Assembly (NCBI GenBank): GCA_022822905.1
Contig: JAJDYE010000026.1
Location: 1 to 64,000, forward strand
DNA from: Acidimicrobiia bacterium
GTDB lineage: Bacteria; Actinomycetota; Acidimicrobiia; Acidimicrobiales; Bin134
Direction of reading: 5' to 3'
Length of the DNA stretch: 64,000 nucleotides
The first letter of the stretch is position 1. Every line of letters begins with the position of its first letter. The translations under genes were made by a program, and so were the position numbers. Below, piece after piece: positions 6,868 to 16,630 of the stretch. Under the pieces are notes generated by a model that did no database searches, was not told where the DNA came from, and was given only the letters and a program-made list of their open reading frames with translations.

Positions 6868-8054
6868 TCAGATTGCCCGTCGTCTCCGCTGGCACTGCCG
6901 TCGGCCACCAGACGGTCCATCATCTGGTCGACGTCTTTGTCGCCCCGGCCGCTGAGGTTCAACAGCACCGACTGGCCGGCCAGCTCCTGGCGGTCCCGAG
7001 ACACCCAGGCCAGGGCGTGGGCCGGCTCCAGCGCGGGGATGATCCCCTCGGTGCGCGACAGCAGCTCGAAAGCGGCCACCACCTCGTCGTCGGTAACCGT
7101 CTCATAGCGGGCCCGGCCGATGGCAGCCAGATGGGAGTGCTCGGGGCCGATGCCGGGATAGTCCAAACCGGCGGAGATCGACTCGGCCTCCAGCACCTGG
7201 CCGTACTCGTCCTGCATCAGGAACGACTTGGAGCCGTGGACCACCCCGGGAACTCCCCGGCCGATGGCCGCCCCGCCCGCCGGCTCCACCCCCACCAGTG
7301 CGGCATCGCCGTCCACGAAGCCGCTGAAGATGCCGATGGCGTTGCTGCCACCCCCCACACAGGCGGTGACCACGTCGGGGTCTCGCCCCATCAGCTCCCG
7401 GCACTGCTCCCGGGCCTCGTCGCCGATCACCCGGTGCAGCTCCCGCACCATCCACGGGTAGGGATGGGGCCCCATCACCGAGCCCAGGCAGTAGTGCGAG
7501 CTCTCCACGGTGGCCACCCAGTCGCGCATGGCCTCGTTGATGGCGTCCTTCAGCGTCCGGCTGCCCGACAGCGCCGAGCGAACCTCGGCCCCCAGAAGCT
7601 GCATTCGGAACACGTTGAGGGCTTGGCGCTCCATGTCCACCTCGCCCATGTAAACCACGCATTCCAGCCCCAGAAGGGCCGCCGCAGTGGCAGTGGCCAC
7701 GCCGTGCTGGCCGGCACCGGTCTCGGCCACCAGCCGGGTCTTGCCCATGCGCACGGCCAAAAGGGCCTGGCCCAGCACGTTGTTGATCTTGTGGGAACCG
7801 GTGTGGTTGAGATCCTCCCGCTTCAGCAGCAGCCGCAATCCCAGCTCTTCGGACAGGCGGTGGCACTCGGTGAGCGGCGACGGGCGCCCGGCGTAGTCGG
7901 CCAGCAACTGGTTCAGCTCGCTCCGAAAGCTCTCGTCGGCCCAGGCAGAGCGGAACGCGGCCTCCAACTCCTCGCAGGCCGGTACCAGGGTCTCGGGCAC
8001 AAACCGCCCCCCGAAATCCCCGAACCGCCCACCTACAGGCTCGGCCATGGTCAT
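6864..8054 (-). CDS. trpB: tryptophan synthase beta subunit
   Basis: TrpB joins indole and serine using PLP. The PLP lysine is in [13 protein letters not shown], and the phosphate-binding loop GGGSNAIG is present. The length of 396 residues is typical of the TrpB1 form that pairs with TrpA. The 4-bp overlap with trpA supports coupled synthesis. trpF lies 43 bp upstream. Confidence 0.96.
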   Translation of the reverse strand: MTMAEPVGGRFGDFGGRFVPETLVPACEELEAAFRSAWADESFRSELNQLLADYAGRPSPLTECHRLSEELGLRLLLKREDLNHTGSHKINNVLGQALLAVRMGKTRLVAETGAGQHGVATATAAALLGLECVVYMGEVDMERQALNVFRMQLLGAEVRSALSGSRTLKDAINEAMRDWVATVESSHYCLGSVMGPHPYPWMVRELHRVIGDEAREQCRELMGRDPDVVTACVGGGSNAIGIFSGFVDGDAALVGVEPAGGAAIGRGVPGVVHGSKSFLMQDEYGQVLEAESISAGLDYPGIGPEHSHLAAIGRARYETVTDDEVVAAFELLSRTEGIIPALEPAHALAWVSRDRQELAGQSVLLNLSGRGDKDVDQMMDRLVADGSASGDDGQSE

Positions 8055-8097
8055 CGCCGCACCACGTGGTCAACTCGTTGGGCAAACACAGCCAAGA

Positions 8098-8790
8098 TCA
8101 CTGAAACCGTTCTTCCTGCCAGTCGTAGGGGGCGTCATCTTCGGGCTCATGCTCACCGAGTTCTTGGTCGGCGGGGTCGGGGTGGGGCGGCTCAGTCTCC
8201 CTAACCGCGTTGATGAAGGCCCGTAATCGGGCCGGGTCTTTGCGACCGGGTGAGAGCTCTACTCCAGTGGACACGTCCACCCCCCACGGGCGGACCTTGG
8301 CGATGGCCATGGCCACATTCTCCGGGGTGAGCCCCCCGGCCATGATGAGCCGGATCCCGCCGGGCGCACCCTCGGCCAGCGACCAGTCGAACACCTGGCC
8401 GGAGCCGGGGTTGTCGGAGTCCACCAGCACCATGTCGGCGCCGTAGCGGTCGGCCATGGCCAGGGCCGCGCTGCCGCCGGGAAACGCCTTGATCACCGCC
8501 GGCACCTTCTCGCGAATCAACTGCGTGTCGGCGATGCTTTCTCGTCCGTGGAGCTGGGCCGCCTTGAGGCCGCAGCGGTTGACAATCTCCGTCACCCGCT
8601 GTGGGGCCTCGTTGCGGAACACGCCCACGGTGAGGACACCGGGGGGAAGCAGCCGCACGATCTCCTGTACTCGGGGCGGGGCGATCTGACGGGACGATGG
8701 AGCCAGCACGAAGCCCACGGCGTCGGCGCCCAGCGCGGTGGCCAGCAGGGCGTCGTCGGCGGTGGTGATGCCGCAGATCTTGATGAACAC
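8098..8790 (-). CDS. trpF: phosphoribosylanthranilate isomerase with an acidic C-terminal tail
   Basis: TrpF catalyses the Amadori rearrangement of phosphoribosylanthranilate in tryptophan synthesis. The N-terminal FIKICGIT carries the catalytic Cys. QLHGRE and the phosphate loop of MAGGLTPENV are present, followed by GVDVSTGVE. About 25 residues after the barrel form a charged tail (DPADQELGEHEPEDDAP). GTG 8790 gives the usual N-terminus; the ORF track extends to a TTG at 8799. A separate trpF means HisA need not have the dual PriA role known in Streptomyces and Mycobacterium. Confidence 0.92.
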   Translation of the reverse strand: MFIKICGITTADDALLATALGADAVGFVLAPSSRQIAPPRVQEIVRLLPPGVLTVGVFRNEAPQRVTEIVNRCGLKAAQLHGRESIADTQLIREKVPAVIKAFPGGSAALAMADRYGADMVLVDSDNPGSGQVFDWSLAEGAPGGIRLIMAGGLTPENVAMAIAKVRPWGVDVSTGVELSPGRKDPARLRAFINAVRETEPPHPDPADQELGEHEPEDDAPYDWQEERFQ

Positions 8791-8822
8791 TGGCTCCAAA
8801 ACTACCGGCTGACCCGCTCCAT

Positions 8823-8890
8823 ACTTGGGTTGTTAACGGGGAACGACACTTGGAATGTTCACTCGGAACTTGAGTCGCTAACGGGGAACG
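8823..8890 (-). repeat. two imperfect 23-bp direct repeats between ygfZ and trpF
   Basis: ACTTGGGTTGTTAACGGGGAACG (8823-8845) and ACTTGAGTCGCTAACGGGGAACG (8868-8890) match at 19 of 23 positions with a 45-bp period. The second copy includes the last codons and the stop of ygfZ. The pair could come from a local duplication or be a tandem protein site before trpF. Confidence 0.5.
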
Positions 8891-9753
8891 GCTGACGCCT
8901 GGGCCGAGTAGTCGGCCACACACACCTCAGCGGGCATCTCCACGGCGCGCTTGATGTAGCCCAGCGCCACCGTGCTACCGGTGACCGCGTCCCAGGCCGC
9001 GCTGGTGATGGTGCCGATCTCAGCACCATCGGAGGAGGCGACGGAGTCGCCGGAGGCCAGCTCAGCCCGGTGGTCCAGGGTCAGCAGCCGAAGGTACCGG
9101 GGGGCGGTGCTGCCCCGGGAGTCCATGCGGGCCACCAGCTCCTGGCCGGTGAAGCACCCCTTGGTGAAGCTCACCGTGAAGGGAACCACCTCGGCCTCGG
9201 CCGGGATGGTGCGCTCGTCGATGTCCACCCCCATGCGGGGAAACCCGCACCTGATCCGATGGGCCTCCAGGGCTTCAGGGCTGATTCGGGGCACGTCGTT
9301 GGACACCGCCGGCGCGGGGCCGAGCACATCGACCCCGCCGGTGGGAACCGGGCCGACAACCTCCCCGGAAACAGCTGCCTGTTCTGCACCTGGGCCCCGC
9401 ACCGCGATGCACTGCCATTGGAGCGGGTCCAAGGTCACATCGGTACGGAGCATGAACCGTTGAAGCCGGGCGGTGACCTGCTCCAGCGGCCCGTCGGTGT
9501 CGAGGATGAACCGGTCGGCGGCCTGGCGGCTCACCCGCACCAGGGCGTCGATGCGCCCCTGGGGTTGCAGGATGAGCGACCAAGCACACTGGCCGGGGGC
9601 CAAACCGGCCACGTCTTGGCTGAGCTGGCCCTGCAAGAACGCCTCGGCATCGGGGCCGGCCACTGCCAGCACCGCCCGCTCAGTGGGGCAGGCCCCCACC
9701 GCAATGCTCAGATCAACGGGAGTGTTCACGCCAGGCCAATCATGCCATGCCAT
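8878..9753 (-). CDS. ygfZ: YgfZ/GcvT-family folate-binding protein
   Basis: YgfZ proteins bind folate and assist iron-sulfur cluster assembly or repair in the cytoplasm. The 291-residue protein has the defining motif KGCFTGQE. It also has the N-terminal FLQGQLSQDV, and GRIDALVRV where GcvT-like proteins bind folate. It lies 3 bp after trpE, within the tryptophan gene run. The link to tryptophan synthesis may only be positional. Confidence 0.88.
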   Translation of the reverse strand: MAWHDWPGVNTPVDLSIAVGACPTERAVLAVAGPDAEAFLQGQLSQDVAGLAPGQCAWSLILQPQGRIDALVRVSRQAADRFILDTDGPLEQVTARLQRFMLRTDVTLDPLQWQCIAVRGPGAEQAAVSGEVVGPVPTGGVDVLGPAPAVSNDVPRISPEALEAHRIRCGFPRMGVDIDERTIPAEAEVVPFTVSFTKGCFTGQELVARMDSRGSTAPRYLRLLTLDHRAELASGDSVASSDGAEIGTITSAAWDAVTGSTVALGYIKRAVEMPAEVCVADYSAQASAVPR

Positions 9754-9756
9754 TCA

Positions 9757-11265
9757 TTACAGTCGACTCCGGCTCATCCGCCGGGCTGCGGGCACGGCCA
9801 GCAGCAGGGCTCGGGCTTTGTTGCGGCACTCCAGGTCTTCCTGTTCGGGGATGCTGTCGGCCACGATGCCGGCCCCGGCCTGCACCGTGGCCCGCCCGCC
9901 TTGGATCACCATGGTGCGGATGGCGATGGCGGTGTCGATGTTCCCCGAGAAGTCCAGGTATCCCACCACACCGGCATAGGGCCCCCGCTTCACCGGCTCC
10001 AGGTCGTCGATGATCTCCATGGCCCGCACCTTGGGCGCCCCCGACACCGTGCCCGCAGGCAGAGTGGCCCGCAGCACGTCCACCGGGGTGCGGCCCGGAG
10101 CCAGATCGCCCGACACCTGCGAGGTGAGGTGCATCACATGGCTGTACCGCTCCAGGGTCATCATCTCGTCCACCGTCTCGGTGCCGAACGTCACCACCCG
10201 GCCCACATCGTTGCGGGCCAAGTCGAGCAGCATGATGTGCTCGGCGATCTCCTTGGGATGCTCGGACAGCTCGGCGGCCATCCGGCGCTCTTCGGCCTCG
10301 GTGCGGCCCCGGCGGCGGGTGCCGGCGATGGGCCGGGAGATGACCCGCCCGTTGAGCAGCTGCACCATGGGCTCGGGCGAGCACCCCACCAGCGACACTT
10401 CGGGCAGGCGCACAAAGTACATGTAGGGGCTGGGATTCACCTGGCGCAGCGAGCGATACACGTCGAATGGCTCGGCCTCCAGGTCGAAGTCGTAGCGCTG
10501 GGCCAGCACCACCTGGAATATGTCGCCAGCCAGGATGTGCTCCTTGGCCGCCTCCACCGCGTCGCAGAAGCTCTGCGAACCCATGGAGGACACCACCTCG
10601 GGCAGCTCCTCTTCTTCAACGGGGGGCTCCAGCAGCGGCTCGGCCACCGGCCGGGCCCCGTCGGCGGCCAGCTGCTCTAGGGCTGAAGCGGCGCGGTCAT
10701 AGGCGGCGTCGATCTCAGCTTTGGAAGATCCCGGAGGAACGATCACGTTCTCGATCAGGATCACCCGCTGACGCCAGTGGTCGAACACCGCCAGCTCGCC
10801 GATCACCGACAGCACCGCGTCGGGAAGCTCTTGATCGTCGACGGGAACATCGGGCAGATGCTCCACTTCTCGGACCACGTCGTAGCCCAGATAACCCACG
10901 AGACCGCCGTGCAGTGGGGGCAGCTCGTCGATCACCGGCGACTGCCACTGCAACAATATGTGCTCGATCGCGGCCAGTATCCCCTGGTCAAGCGGGGTTC
11001 CCTCGGGGAATTGCCCTGTGGCGGTCACCTGGCGGCCGCGGGCCACCAGGGTGCCCAGCGGGCGGCGGCCAATGAAAGAGAACCGGCTCCAGCGTTCGCC
11101 GTGCTCCACCGACTCCAGCAGAAAGCCGGGCTCGTCGCCCACGGTCCGCACGAAGGCGGCCACCGGGGTGGTGAGGTCGGCCACCAACTCCCGCCACACC
11201 GGCACCACCGGCCACTCGGCGGCCAGCCGGTGGAACTCTTGGCGGTCGGGGCTTATCGCGGTCAT
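9757..11265 (-). CDS. trpE: anthranilate synthase component I
   Basis: TrpE forms anthranilate from chorismate using ammonia supplied by TrpG. The 502-residue protein has the N-terminal region for feedback inhibition (LLESVEHGERWSRFSF) and the chorismate-binding core: DIFQVVLAQRY, IAGTRRRG, ARNDVGRV, PAGTVSGAPKVRAMEII and the C-terminal YAGVVGYLDFSGN. No trpG, trpD or trpC is in the window, so the pathway is split. No leader peptide or attenuator is apparent in the 48 bp before it. Confidence 0.95.
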   Translation of the reverse strand: MTAISPDRQEFHRLAAEWPVVPVWRELVADLTTPVAAFVRTVGDEPGFLLESVEHGERWSRFSFIGRRPLGTLVARGRQVTATGQFPEGTPLDQGILAAIEHILLQWQSPVIDELPPLHGGLVGYLGYDVVREVEHLPDVPVDDQELPDAVLSVIGELAVFDHWRQRVILIENVIVPPGSSKAEIDAAYDRAASALEQLAADGARPVAEPLLEPPVEEEELPEVVSSMGSQSFCDAVEAAKEHILAGDIFQVVLAQRYDFDLEAEPFDVYRSLRQVNPSPYMYFVRLPEVSLVGCSPEPMVQLLNGRVISRPIAGTRRRGRTEAEERRMAAELSEHPKEIAEHIMLLDLARNDVGRVVTFGTETVDEMMTLERYSHVMHLTSQVSGDLAPGRTPVDVLRATLPAGTVSGAPKVRAMEIIDDLEPVKRGPYAGVVGYLDFSGNIDTAIAIRTMVIQGGRATVQAGAGIVADSIPEQEDLECRNKARALLLAVPAARRMSRSRL

Positions 11266-11313
11266 GCGAGCGCCCGGCTGCGGTCGGAAGTGGTCACGGT
11301 CATGCGGGACGGA

Positions 11314-11688
11314 TTACTCCGAAGGCGGCAATGGCTCGTCGAAAGAGCGGAAGAAACACGAGTACTTCCCGAGGTGGCAAGCGCCGCTGCCTTCCTGCTC
11401 CACGATGAACAGCAGGGTGTCGCCGTCGCAGTCGTAGAACGCTTCTCGCACGTATTGGCGGTCGCCGGAGGTCTCTCCCTTGCACCAGTACTCCTGGCGG
11501 GATCGGCTCCAAAACCAGGTGCGCCCGGTTTCCAACGTGCGCTCCAACGAATCCCGGTTCATCCACGCCATCATCAGCACCTGGCCCCCGTCATGGTCCT
11601 GCACGATGGCCGGAACCAGCCCGTCGCTGTTGTACGTCACATGGTCCAGCGTTCCCGGGGCAGCTTCTATTGGCGTGATTGCTGGCAT
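11314..11688 (-). CDS. hisI: phosphoribosyl-AMP cyclohydrolase
   Basis: HisI opens the adenine ring of phosphoribosyl-AMP in histidine synthesis. The 124-residue protein has VLMMAWMN, the zinc ligands in [11 protein letters not shown] and [12 protein letters not shown], and [18 protein letters not shown]. It is monofunctional, with no HisE fused. It sits between the groES-like gene and trpE rather than next to hisF. Confidence 0.95.
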   Translation of the reverse strand: MPAITPIEAAPGTLDHVTYNSDGLVPAIVQDHDGGQVLMMAWMNRDSLERTLETGRTWFWSRSRQEYWCKGETSGDRQYVREAFYDCDGDTLLFIVEQEGSGACHLGKYSCFFRSFDEPLPPSE

Positions 11689-11742
11689 AGCCCCATCGTA
11701 GGAGCAGACTCCGGCCCGGTTAGAGCCATTTGCGGGCCGGGA

Positions 11743-12099
11743 TCAGAGGTAGAGGCCGGTGCTGCCCTCGTCGAGGCGGGGGGCGGCCACCGCATGGATG
11801 TCCCGCTCCCGCAAGATGAGGTAGTCGGCGCCCCGCACCTCCACCTCGTAGCGGTCCTCGGGATTGAACAGCACTTGGTCGCCCGACTCCACGGTGCGGA
11901 CATTGGGGCCCACCGCAATGGCCTCGGCCCAGGCCAGGCGCTTGCCCACTTGGGCGGTGGCCGGGATGAGGATGCCGCCGGTGGTGCGCCGCTCTCCCTC
12001 GGGAACGTCGAGCTGCACCAAGATGCGGTCGTTGAGCATCTTGATGGGGAGTTTGTCCTCGGGCGCGACCGCACTCGCGCTCTTTGCTGCCTTGGCCAT
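11743..12099 (-). CDS. GroES-like co-chaperonin protein
   Basis: This 118-residue protein has the Cpn10 fold signature: KMLNDRILVQLD, GGILIPATAQ, AIAVGPN, GDQVLFNP and DYLILRERDI. It has about 20 extra N-terminal residues (AKAAKSASAVAPE) and ends in GSTGLYL. No groEL is adjacent. The mobile-loop region RRTTGGILIP resembles that of GroES, so it could act with a chaperonin encoded elsewhere or be a divergent paralog. Confidence 0.82.
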   Translation of the reverse strand: MAKAAKSASAVAPEDKLPIKMLNDRILVQLDVPEGERRTTGGILIPATAQVGKRLAWAEAIAVGPNVRTVESGDQVLFNPEDRYEVEVRGADYLILRERDIHAVAAPRLDEGSTGLYL

Positions 12100-12127
12100 G
12101 GGGTGTCAACGCTACCGTGACGGGTAT

Positions 12128-12778
12128 ATGACCGACGACTTCGGGCCGACTGCCACCACATTGACCCCAACCACATTGACAACAGCCGACGGCCTCAGCC
12201 TCGAGGCGCAGTGGACGGTGCCCGACGAGCCCCGGACCAGGGTGGTGATTTGCCACCCCCATCCCCAGTACGGGGGCAACATGCACTCGCTGGTGGTCTC
12301 CACCCTGTTCACCCATCTGGTGGGCACCGGATGCGCGGTGCTGAGGTTCAACTTCCGGGGGGTGGGGGGCTCGGAGGGCGAACACGACTTCGGTGAGGGG
12401 GAGCAACTCGACGTGCGGGCCGCGGTCGAGGCCATGGCCGCGGCCGGCGACGGCCAGTGCCCCCTGGTGCTGGCCGGATGGTCGTTCGGCGCCGACATGG
12501 CGCTGACCTGCGACGCCCCGGAGCTGGCGGGCTGGTTTCTGGTGGCCCCGCCGCTGCGGGTGGTCAACGCCGACCGCTTCAAGACCGCGGCCGACCCCCG
12601 GCCCAAGTGGCTGGCCGTGCCCGAGCGAGACCAGTTCAACCCTCCCGATCAGGCCCGCTCCACAGTTGCCGACTGGACCAATGCCGAGATCCACCCCATC
12701 GGCGGCGCCGACCACTTCCTCGTCGGCCGCACCGACCGGCTCAACACCCTGATTGACCAGTTTCTGGCCAGCCTCTAG
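12128..12778 (+). CDS. alpha/beta hydrolase
   Basis: This 216-residue hydrolase has the nucleophile elbow GWSFGAD, an oxyanion region CHPHPQYGGNM, FRGVGGSEG and a C-terminal His in GGADHFLVG. The CHPHP...GGNM pattern is shared with small uncharacterised alpha/beta hydrolases related to dienelactone hydrolases. The ORF track begins at 11864 inside the opposite-strand groES-like gene. ATG 12128, 28 bp from the divergent groES-like start, is chosen. The substrate is unknown. Confidence 0.85.
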   Translation: MTDDFGPTATTLTPTTLTTADGLSLEAQWTVPDEPRTRVVICHPHPQYGGNMHSLVVSTLFTHLVGTGCAVLRFNFRGVGGSEGEHDFGEGEQLDVRAAVEAMAAAGDGQCPLVLAGWSFGADMALTCDAPELAGWFLVAPPLRVVNADRFKTAADPRPKWLAVPERDQFNPPDQARSTVADWTNAEIHPIGGADHFLVGRTDRLNTLIDQFLASL

Positions 12779-12796
12779 TCCCGAGCCGGCTGCCGA

Positions 12797-13591
12797 TCAG
12801 GCGTCAGCGGGGCGGATGGGAATACCGGCGGCGGCCATGTGAAGCTTGGCCTCGGCCACGGTGTGCTCGCCGAAGTGGAAGATGGACGCGGCCAGCACGG
12901 CGTCGGCCTTGCCCTCGATCACGCCCTCCACCAGATGATCCAGTGTGCCCACTCCCCCGCTGGCGATCACCGGGACGTTGGTCACCTCTACCACCGCCCG
13001 GGTTAGCTCCAGGTCGAAGCCGTCGCGGGTTCCGTCGCGGTCCATGGAGGTGAGCAGGATCTCCCCCGCGCCGAACTCGGTCACCTTGATGGCGTACTCG
13101 ATGGCATCGATCCCGGTGGGGGTTCGGCCCCCATGGGTGAACACCTCGAACGGGAAGGCGCCGCCGTGGGTGCGGCGGGCGTCGATGGAGGCGACCGCGC
13201 ACTGACTGCCGAACTCGTCGGCGATCTCGGCCACCAGCTCGGGGCGGTTGACCGCGGCGGTGTTCACCGACACCTTGTCGGCGCCAGCCCTTAGCAGGAG
13301 GCGGGCGTCGTCGACGGTGCGGATTCCCCCGCCGATGGTGAACGGTATGAACACTTCCTCGGCGGTGCGGTGTACCAGCTCCACGGTGGTCTCCCGCCGG
13401 TCCGATGATGCAGTGATGTCGAGAAACACCACTTCGTCCGCCCCCTGCTGGTCGTAACCGGCAGCCAACTCCACCGGGTCGCCGGCGTCGGTCAGATCTA
13501 CGAAGTTGACCCCCTTCACCACCCGCCCAGCGTCCACGTCCAGGCAGGGAATGATCCGGGCGTTGCTGGGCACGGTTGCGGTGGTGCTCAC
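12797..13591 (-). CDS. hisF: imidazole glycerol phosphate synthase, cyclase subunit
   Basis: HisF uses ammonia from HisH to form imidazole glycerol phosphate and AICAR. It is a TIM barrel of 264 residues. The catalytic Asp residues are in [15 protein letters not shown] and LLTSMDRDG, with phosphate loops FTIGGGI and ASGGVG. It overlaps hisA by 4 bp. Confidence 0.96.
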   Translation of the reverse strand: MSTTATVPSNARIIPCLDVDAGRVVKGVNFVDLTDAGDPVELAAGYDQQGADEVVFLDITASSDRRETTVELVHRTAEEVFIPFTIGGGIRTVDDARLLLRAGADKVSVNTAAVNRPELVAEIADEFGSQCAVASIDARRTHGGAFPFEVFTHGGRTPTGIDAIEYAIKVTEFGAGEILLTSMDRDGTRDGFDLELTRAVVEVTNVPVIASGGVGTLDHLVEGVIEGKADAVLAASIFHFGEHTVAEAKLHMAAAGIPIRPADA

Positions 13592-14313
13592 GGCCGCAAA
13601 GTCTCCACAGCCTGCTCCACGGTGAAGCAGCCCTCATACAGCGCCCGACCCACGATCACCCCCGACAGCCGCCGATGGGAGTCGCCAATGGCGGACAAGG
13701 CGGTCAGGTCGTCCAGCGATGCCACCCCGCCGGAGGCGATAACCGACAGTCCGGTAGCGGCCAGCACCGTGGCGAGACCGTCGATGTCGGGCCCGGCCAG
13801 CGTTCCATCCCGGCTGATCTCGGTGGCCACCACCGCCTCGGCCCCTGACGACTCGAAGCGGGCTGCCAGCTCCAGCAAGTCCCCGCCGCCGCCCTGCTCC
13901 CAACCGTGGGTGGCCACATCCCGGCCTCGGGCGTCCAACCCCACGGCCACCGGCTGGCGGGCGGCCACTTGCTCTACCAGCTCGGGGTTCTCCACCGCGG
14001 CGGTGCCGATCACCACTCGGGCCGCGCCCACGTCGGCCAGCGCGGCGGCGGCGTCCAGGGTGCGGACCCCACCGCTGGTCTGCACCGGCACGTCCACCGC
14101 GCCGGCAATGGCGGCGATCACCGGCAGGTTCACCTGCTCCCCGCTACGGGCCGCGTCCAAATCCACCACATGCAGCCACGAGGCCCCGGCGTCGGCAAAC
14201 TGCTTGGCCTGGCTCACTGGGTCGTCGTTGTACACGGTCTCGGCGTCGTACGACCCCTGGTAGAGCCGCACACAGCGCCCACCCCGCAGGTCAATAGCCG
14301 GAAAGAGCTGCAT
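13588..14313 (-). CDS. hisA: ProFAR isomerase (HisA)
   Basis: HisA isomerises ProFAR in histidine synthesis. The 241-residue barrel has [43 protein letters not shown] and VIASGGVAS. In many Actinobacteria this gene is priA and also does the TrpF step. Here a dedicated trpF exists nearby, so a single function is likely. It starts 1 bp from the hisH stop. Confidence 0.94.
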   Translation of the reverse strand: MQLFPAIDLRGGRCVRLYQGSYDAETVYNDDPVSQAKQFADAGASWLHVVDLDAARSGEQVNLPVIAAIAGAVDVPVQTSGGVRTLDAAAALADVGAARVVIGTAAVENPELVEQVAARQPVAVGLDARGRDVATHGWEQGGGGDLLELAARFESSGAEAVVATEISRDGTLAGPDIDGLATVLAATGLSVIASGGVASLDDLTALSAIGDSHRRLSGVIVGRALYEGCFTVEQAVETLRP

Positions 14314-14314
14314 C

Positions 14315-14941
14315 TCAGGCCACCGCCGCCGCGACTCGGGCCTGGTTCACGAAGTTCTCCAACAGCCGCAATCCAGGACGGGCCGATTTCTCGGGGTGGA
14401 ACTGGGTGGCCCACACGTTGCCGTCGCCCACCACCGCGGCTACCGGCCCGCCGTAGTCGCACACCGCGACCACGTTGTTGGCCATCGGCGCGGCATAGGA
14501 GTGCACGAAGTACAGCCAGGAGTCGTCCAGCCCTTCCAGCAGGGGGCTGCGAGTTCGCACCTCCAGGCGGTTCCACTGCATTTGGGGTCGCTTCACGTTC
14601 CCGGGCAGCAGTTGCACGGTGCCGGGCAGAATGCCCAGCCCGTCCACGCCCGGCGCTTCCTCGGAGCCCTCGTAGAGAAGCTGCAAGCCGATGCAGATGC
14701 CCAGAAACGGCCGGCCATCGGCCGCCGCCGTCCGGGCCTGCTCGTCGAGTCCGGTGTCGCGCAGCGCGGCCATGCAGGGTCCGAACGCCCCCACGCCGGG
14801 CAGCACTACCCCGGCCGCGTCAGCGATCAGCCCGGGATCCGCGGTCAGCCGGGCGTCGGCCCCCATGCGCTCCAGGCTCTTCTGGGCCGAGCGGAGGTTG
14901 CCGATGCCGTAGTCCAATACCGCGATGAGCGGCCTGGTCAC
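14315..14941 (-). CDS. hisH: imidazole glycerol phosphate synthase, glutaminase subunit
   Basis: HisH hydrolyses glutamine and channels ammonia to HisF. It is a class I amidotransferase of 208 residues. The nucleophile Cys is in FLGICIGLQLLYEGSEE, and the His/Glu pair is in TQFHPEKSARPG. The N-terminus is VLDYGIGNLRS. Confidence 0.96.
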   Translation of the reverse strand: MTRPLIAVLDYGIGNLRSAQKSLERMGADARLTADPGLIADAAGVVLPGVGAFGPCMAALRDTGLDEQARTAAADGRPFLGICIGLQLLYEGSEEAPGVDGLGILPGTVQLLPGNVKRPQMQWNRLEVRTRSPLLEGLDDSWLYFVHSYAAPMANNVVAVCDYGGPVAAVVGDGNVWATQFHPEKSARPGLRLLENFVNQARVAAAVA

Positions 14942-14954
14942 CGAACTCCTCTGC

Positions 14955-15554
14955 TCACAGAACCCCTTTGGTGGAGGGGATACCGGTGCCCTCCACCCGC
15001 ACTGCGTCGCGCAGCGCCCGGGCCACAGCCTTGAAGCTGGCCTCGATGATGTGGTGGGTGTTTTTCCCCCGCACCATGGTGATGTGAAGGGTCAAGGCCG
15101 CCGAGGTGGCGAATGCCCGCCAGAACTCCTCGCAGAGCTGGGGGTCGAACGGAGGGTCGCCCAGGATCTTCTGGCCCGGAGGGCTCACGTCGTAGTGCAG
15201 GAACGGGCGGCCCGACAGGTCGACCACGGCCTCCACCAAAGCCTCGTCCAGCGGCACCGCGATTGACGCGAACCGGCGAACCCCGGCCTTGTCGCCCAGC
15301 GCCTCGGCAAAGCACGATCCCAGCAGGATGCCCACGTCTTCCACCGTGTGGTGGGCGTCGATCTCCAAGTCGCCGGAGGCGTCCACCCGCAACTCGAAGC
15401 CGCCGTGGCGGCCGAGCTGGCTCAGCATGTGGTCGAAGAACGGCAAGCCAGTGGTTGCGGTGCCCTGGCCACTGCCGTCGATGTCGATGGCGATGTCGAT
15501 GCTGGTCTCGGCGGTGCTCCGAGAGGCAGAGGCGGTTCGAGATGAGATTGTCAT
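14955..15554 (-). CDS. hisB: imidazoleglycerol-phosphate dehydratase
   Basis: This monofunctional dehydratase of 199 residues has the paired metal-binding motifs FFDHML, DAHHTVED and KNTHHIIEASFK. The C-terminal TGIPSTKGVL is typical. The ORF track extends to 15971 antisense to nothing real; ATG 15554 overlaps the hisC stop by 4 bp and is the true start. Confidence 0.95.
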   Translation of the reverse strand: MTISSRTASASRSTAETSIDIAIDIDGSGQGTATTGLPFFDHMLSQLGRHGGFELRVDASGDLEIDAHHTVEDVGILLGSCFAEALGDKAGVRRFASIAVPLDEALVEAVVDLSGRPFLHYDVSPPGQKILGDPPFDPQLCEEFWRAFATSAALTLHITMVRGKNTHHIIEASFKAVARALRDAVRVEGTGIPSTKGVL

Positions 15555-16630
15555 GTCAGCACCTCGCTGAGAGCAGACAGAAACGCGTCGTTTTCGGCCG
15601 GGGATCCCACGGTAACCCGCAGGCAGCCCGATAGCCGGGGCCAAGAAGAACAGTTTCTCACGAGCACCGACCGATCCACGAGACCCTGCCAAACGGCGTC
15701 GCCGTCGCCAGAGTCGGGACGCATCAAGATGAAGTTGGCGCCCGATGCCCAGTGGCGAACCGGTAGCTGGTCGAGCCCGGCGGCGATTCGCTCCCGCTCG
15801 GTTACCAGCATGCCCACCCGCTCGTTCATCTCGTCCTCGTAGTCGAGGGCCAGTCGTCCGGCGATCTGCTTCATGGTGTCCAGGTGATAGGGCAACGCCG
15901 ATTTCTCCAGTTCGGCCACCACCCAGGATGGGGCCACCAGATAGCCAAGCCGGGCTGCGGCCATCGACCATGTCTTGGAATAGGTGCGGGCCACCGCCAG
16001 CGGGCGGCTCTCATCCACCAGGTCTACCGCGGTGTGGGGGTCGAACTGGCCGTAGGCCTCGTCCATCAGCAACAGCCCGGGCAGCGCCGACACGTCGGCC
16101 AGCAACCTCTCCACCAACTCCGGGGGCTCCACCATGCCGGTGGGATTGTTGGGCGAGCACAGGAAGGTGACGGCCGGTCGGTGCTCGGCCACCATGGCTG
16201 AGGCGTAATCGGCGTCCAGGGAGAAATCCTCATCCCGCTCGCCGGTGACCACCTCGGTGGCCGCCAGTCGGGAGATGTGGGAGTGAAGCGCATAGGTGGG
16301 CTCGAAGGTGAGCGCGGCCCGGCCCGGTCCCCCGAACGCCAGCATCAGGCACTGGAGCACCTCGTTGGAGCCGTTGGCGGCAAACACCTGCTCGGGCGCG
16401 ACCCCCTCGTGCTTGGCCAACGCGGCCCGGAGCTCGTGGGCCCCCCTGTCCGGATAGCGGTGCCAATCGATGTCGGCCTGGGCGGCCCGCAGAGCCTCAG
16501 CCCACCCTTCGGGAGGCGGAACCGGCGACTCATTGGTGTTGAGCCGCACGGCCACATCGAGCTGCGGCGAGTGGTAGCCCGACATCATGGCCAGGTTCTC
16601 TCGCACCGCCAGGCGGTCGGGGCTACTCAT
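15551..16630 (-). CDS. hisC: histidinol-phosphate aminotransferase
   Basis: This PLP enzyme converts imidazole-acetol phosphate to histidinol phosphate. It has RLNTNESPVPPP, NGSNEVLQ, CSPNNPTG, LMDEAYGQF and the PLP-lysine motif RTYSKTWSMAAARLGY. ATG 16630 (MSSPDRLAVRENL) gives 359 residues. It overlaps the hisD 3' end by 8 bp, indicating coupling. The longer ORF start is not needed. Confidence 0.94.
   Translation of the reverse strand: MSSPDRLAVRENLAMMSGYHSPQLDVAVRLNTNESPVPPPEGWAEALRAAQADIDWHRYPDRGAHELRAALAKHEGVAPEQVFAANGSNEVLQCLMLAFGGPGRAALTFEPTYALHSHISRLAATEVVTGERDEDFSLDADYASAMVAEHRPAVTFLCSPNNPTGMVEPPELVERLLADVSALPGLLLMDEAYGQFDPHTAVDLVDESRPLAVARTYSKTWSMAAARLGYLVAPSWVVAELEKSALPYHLDTMKQIAGRLALDYEDEMNERVGMLVTERERIAAGLDQLPVRHWASGANFILMRPDSGDGDAVWQGLVDRSVLVRNCSSWPRLSGCLRVTVGSPAENDAFLSALSEVLT

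Noticed and set aside
13588-14313. Bifunctional PriA instead of HisA
   Set aside because: A separate trpF with catalytic Cys is present nearby, so the dual role is not needed. Sequence alone does not exclude it.
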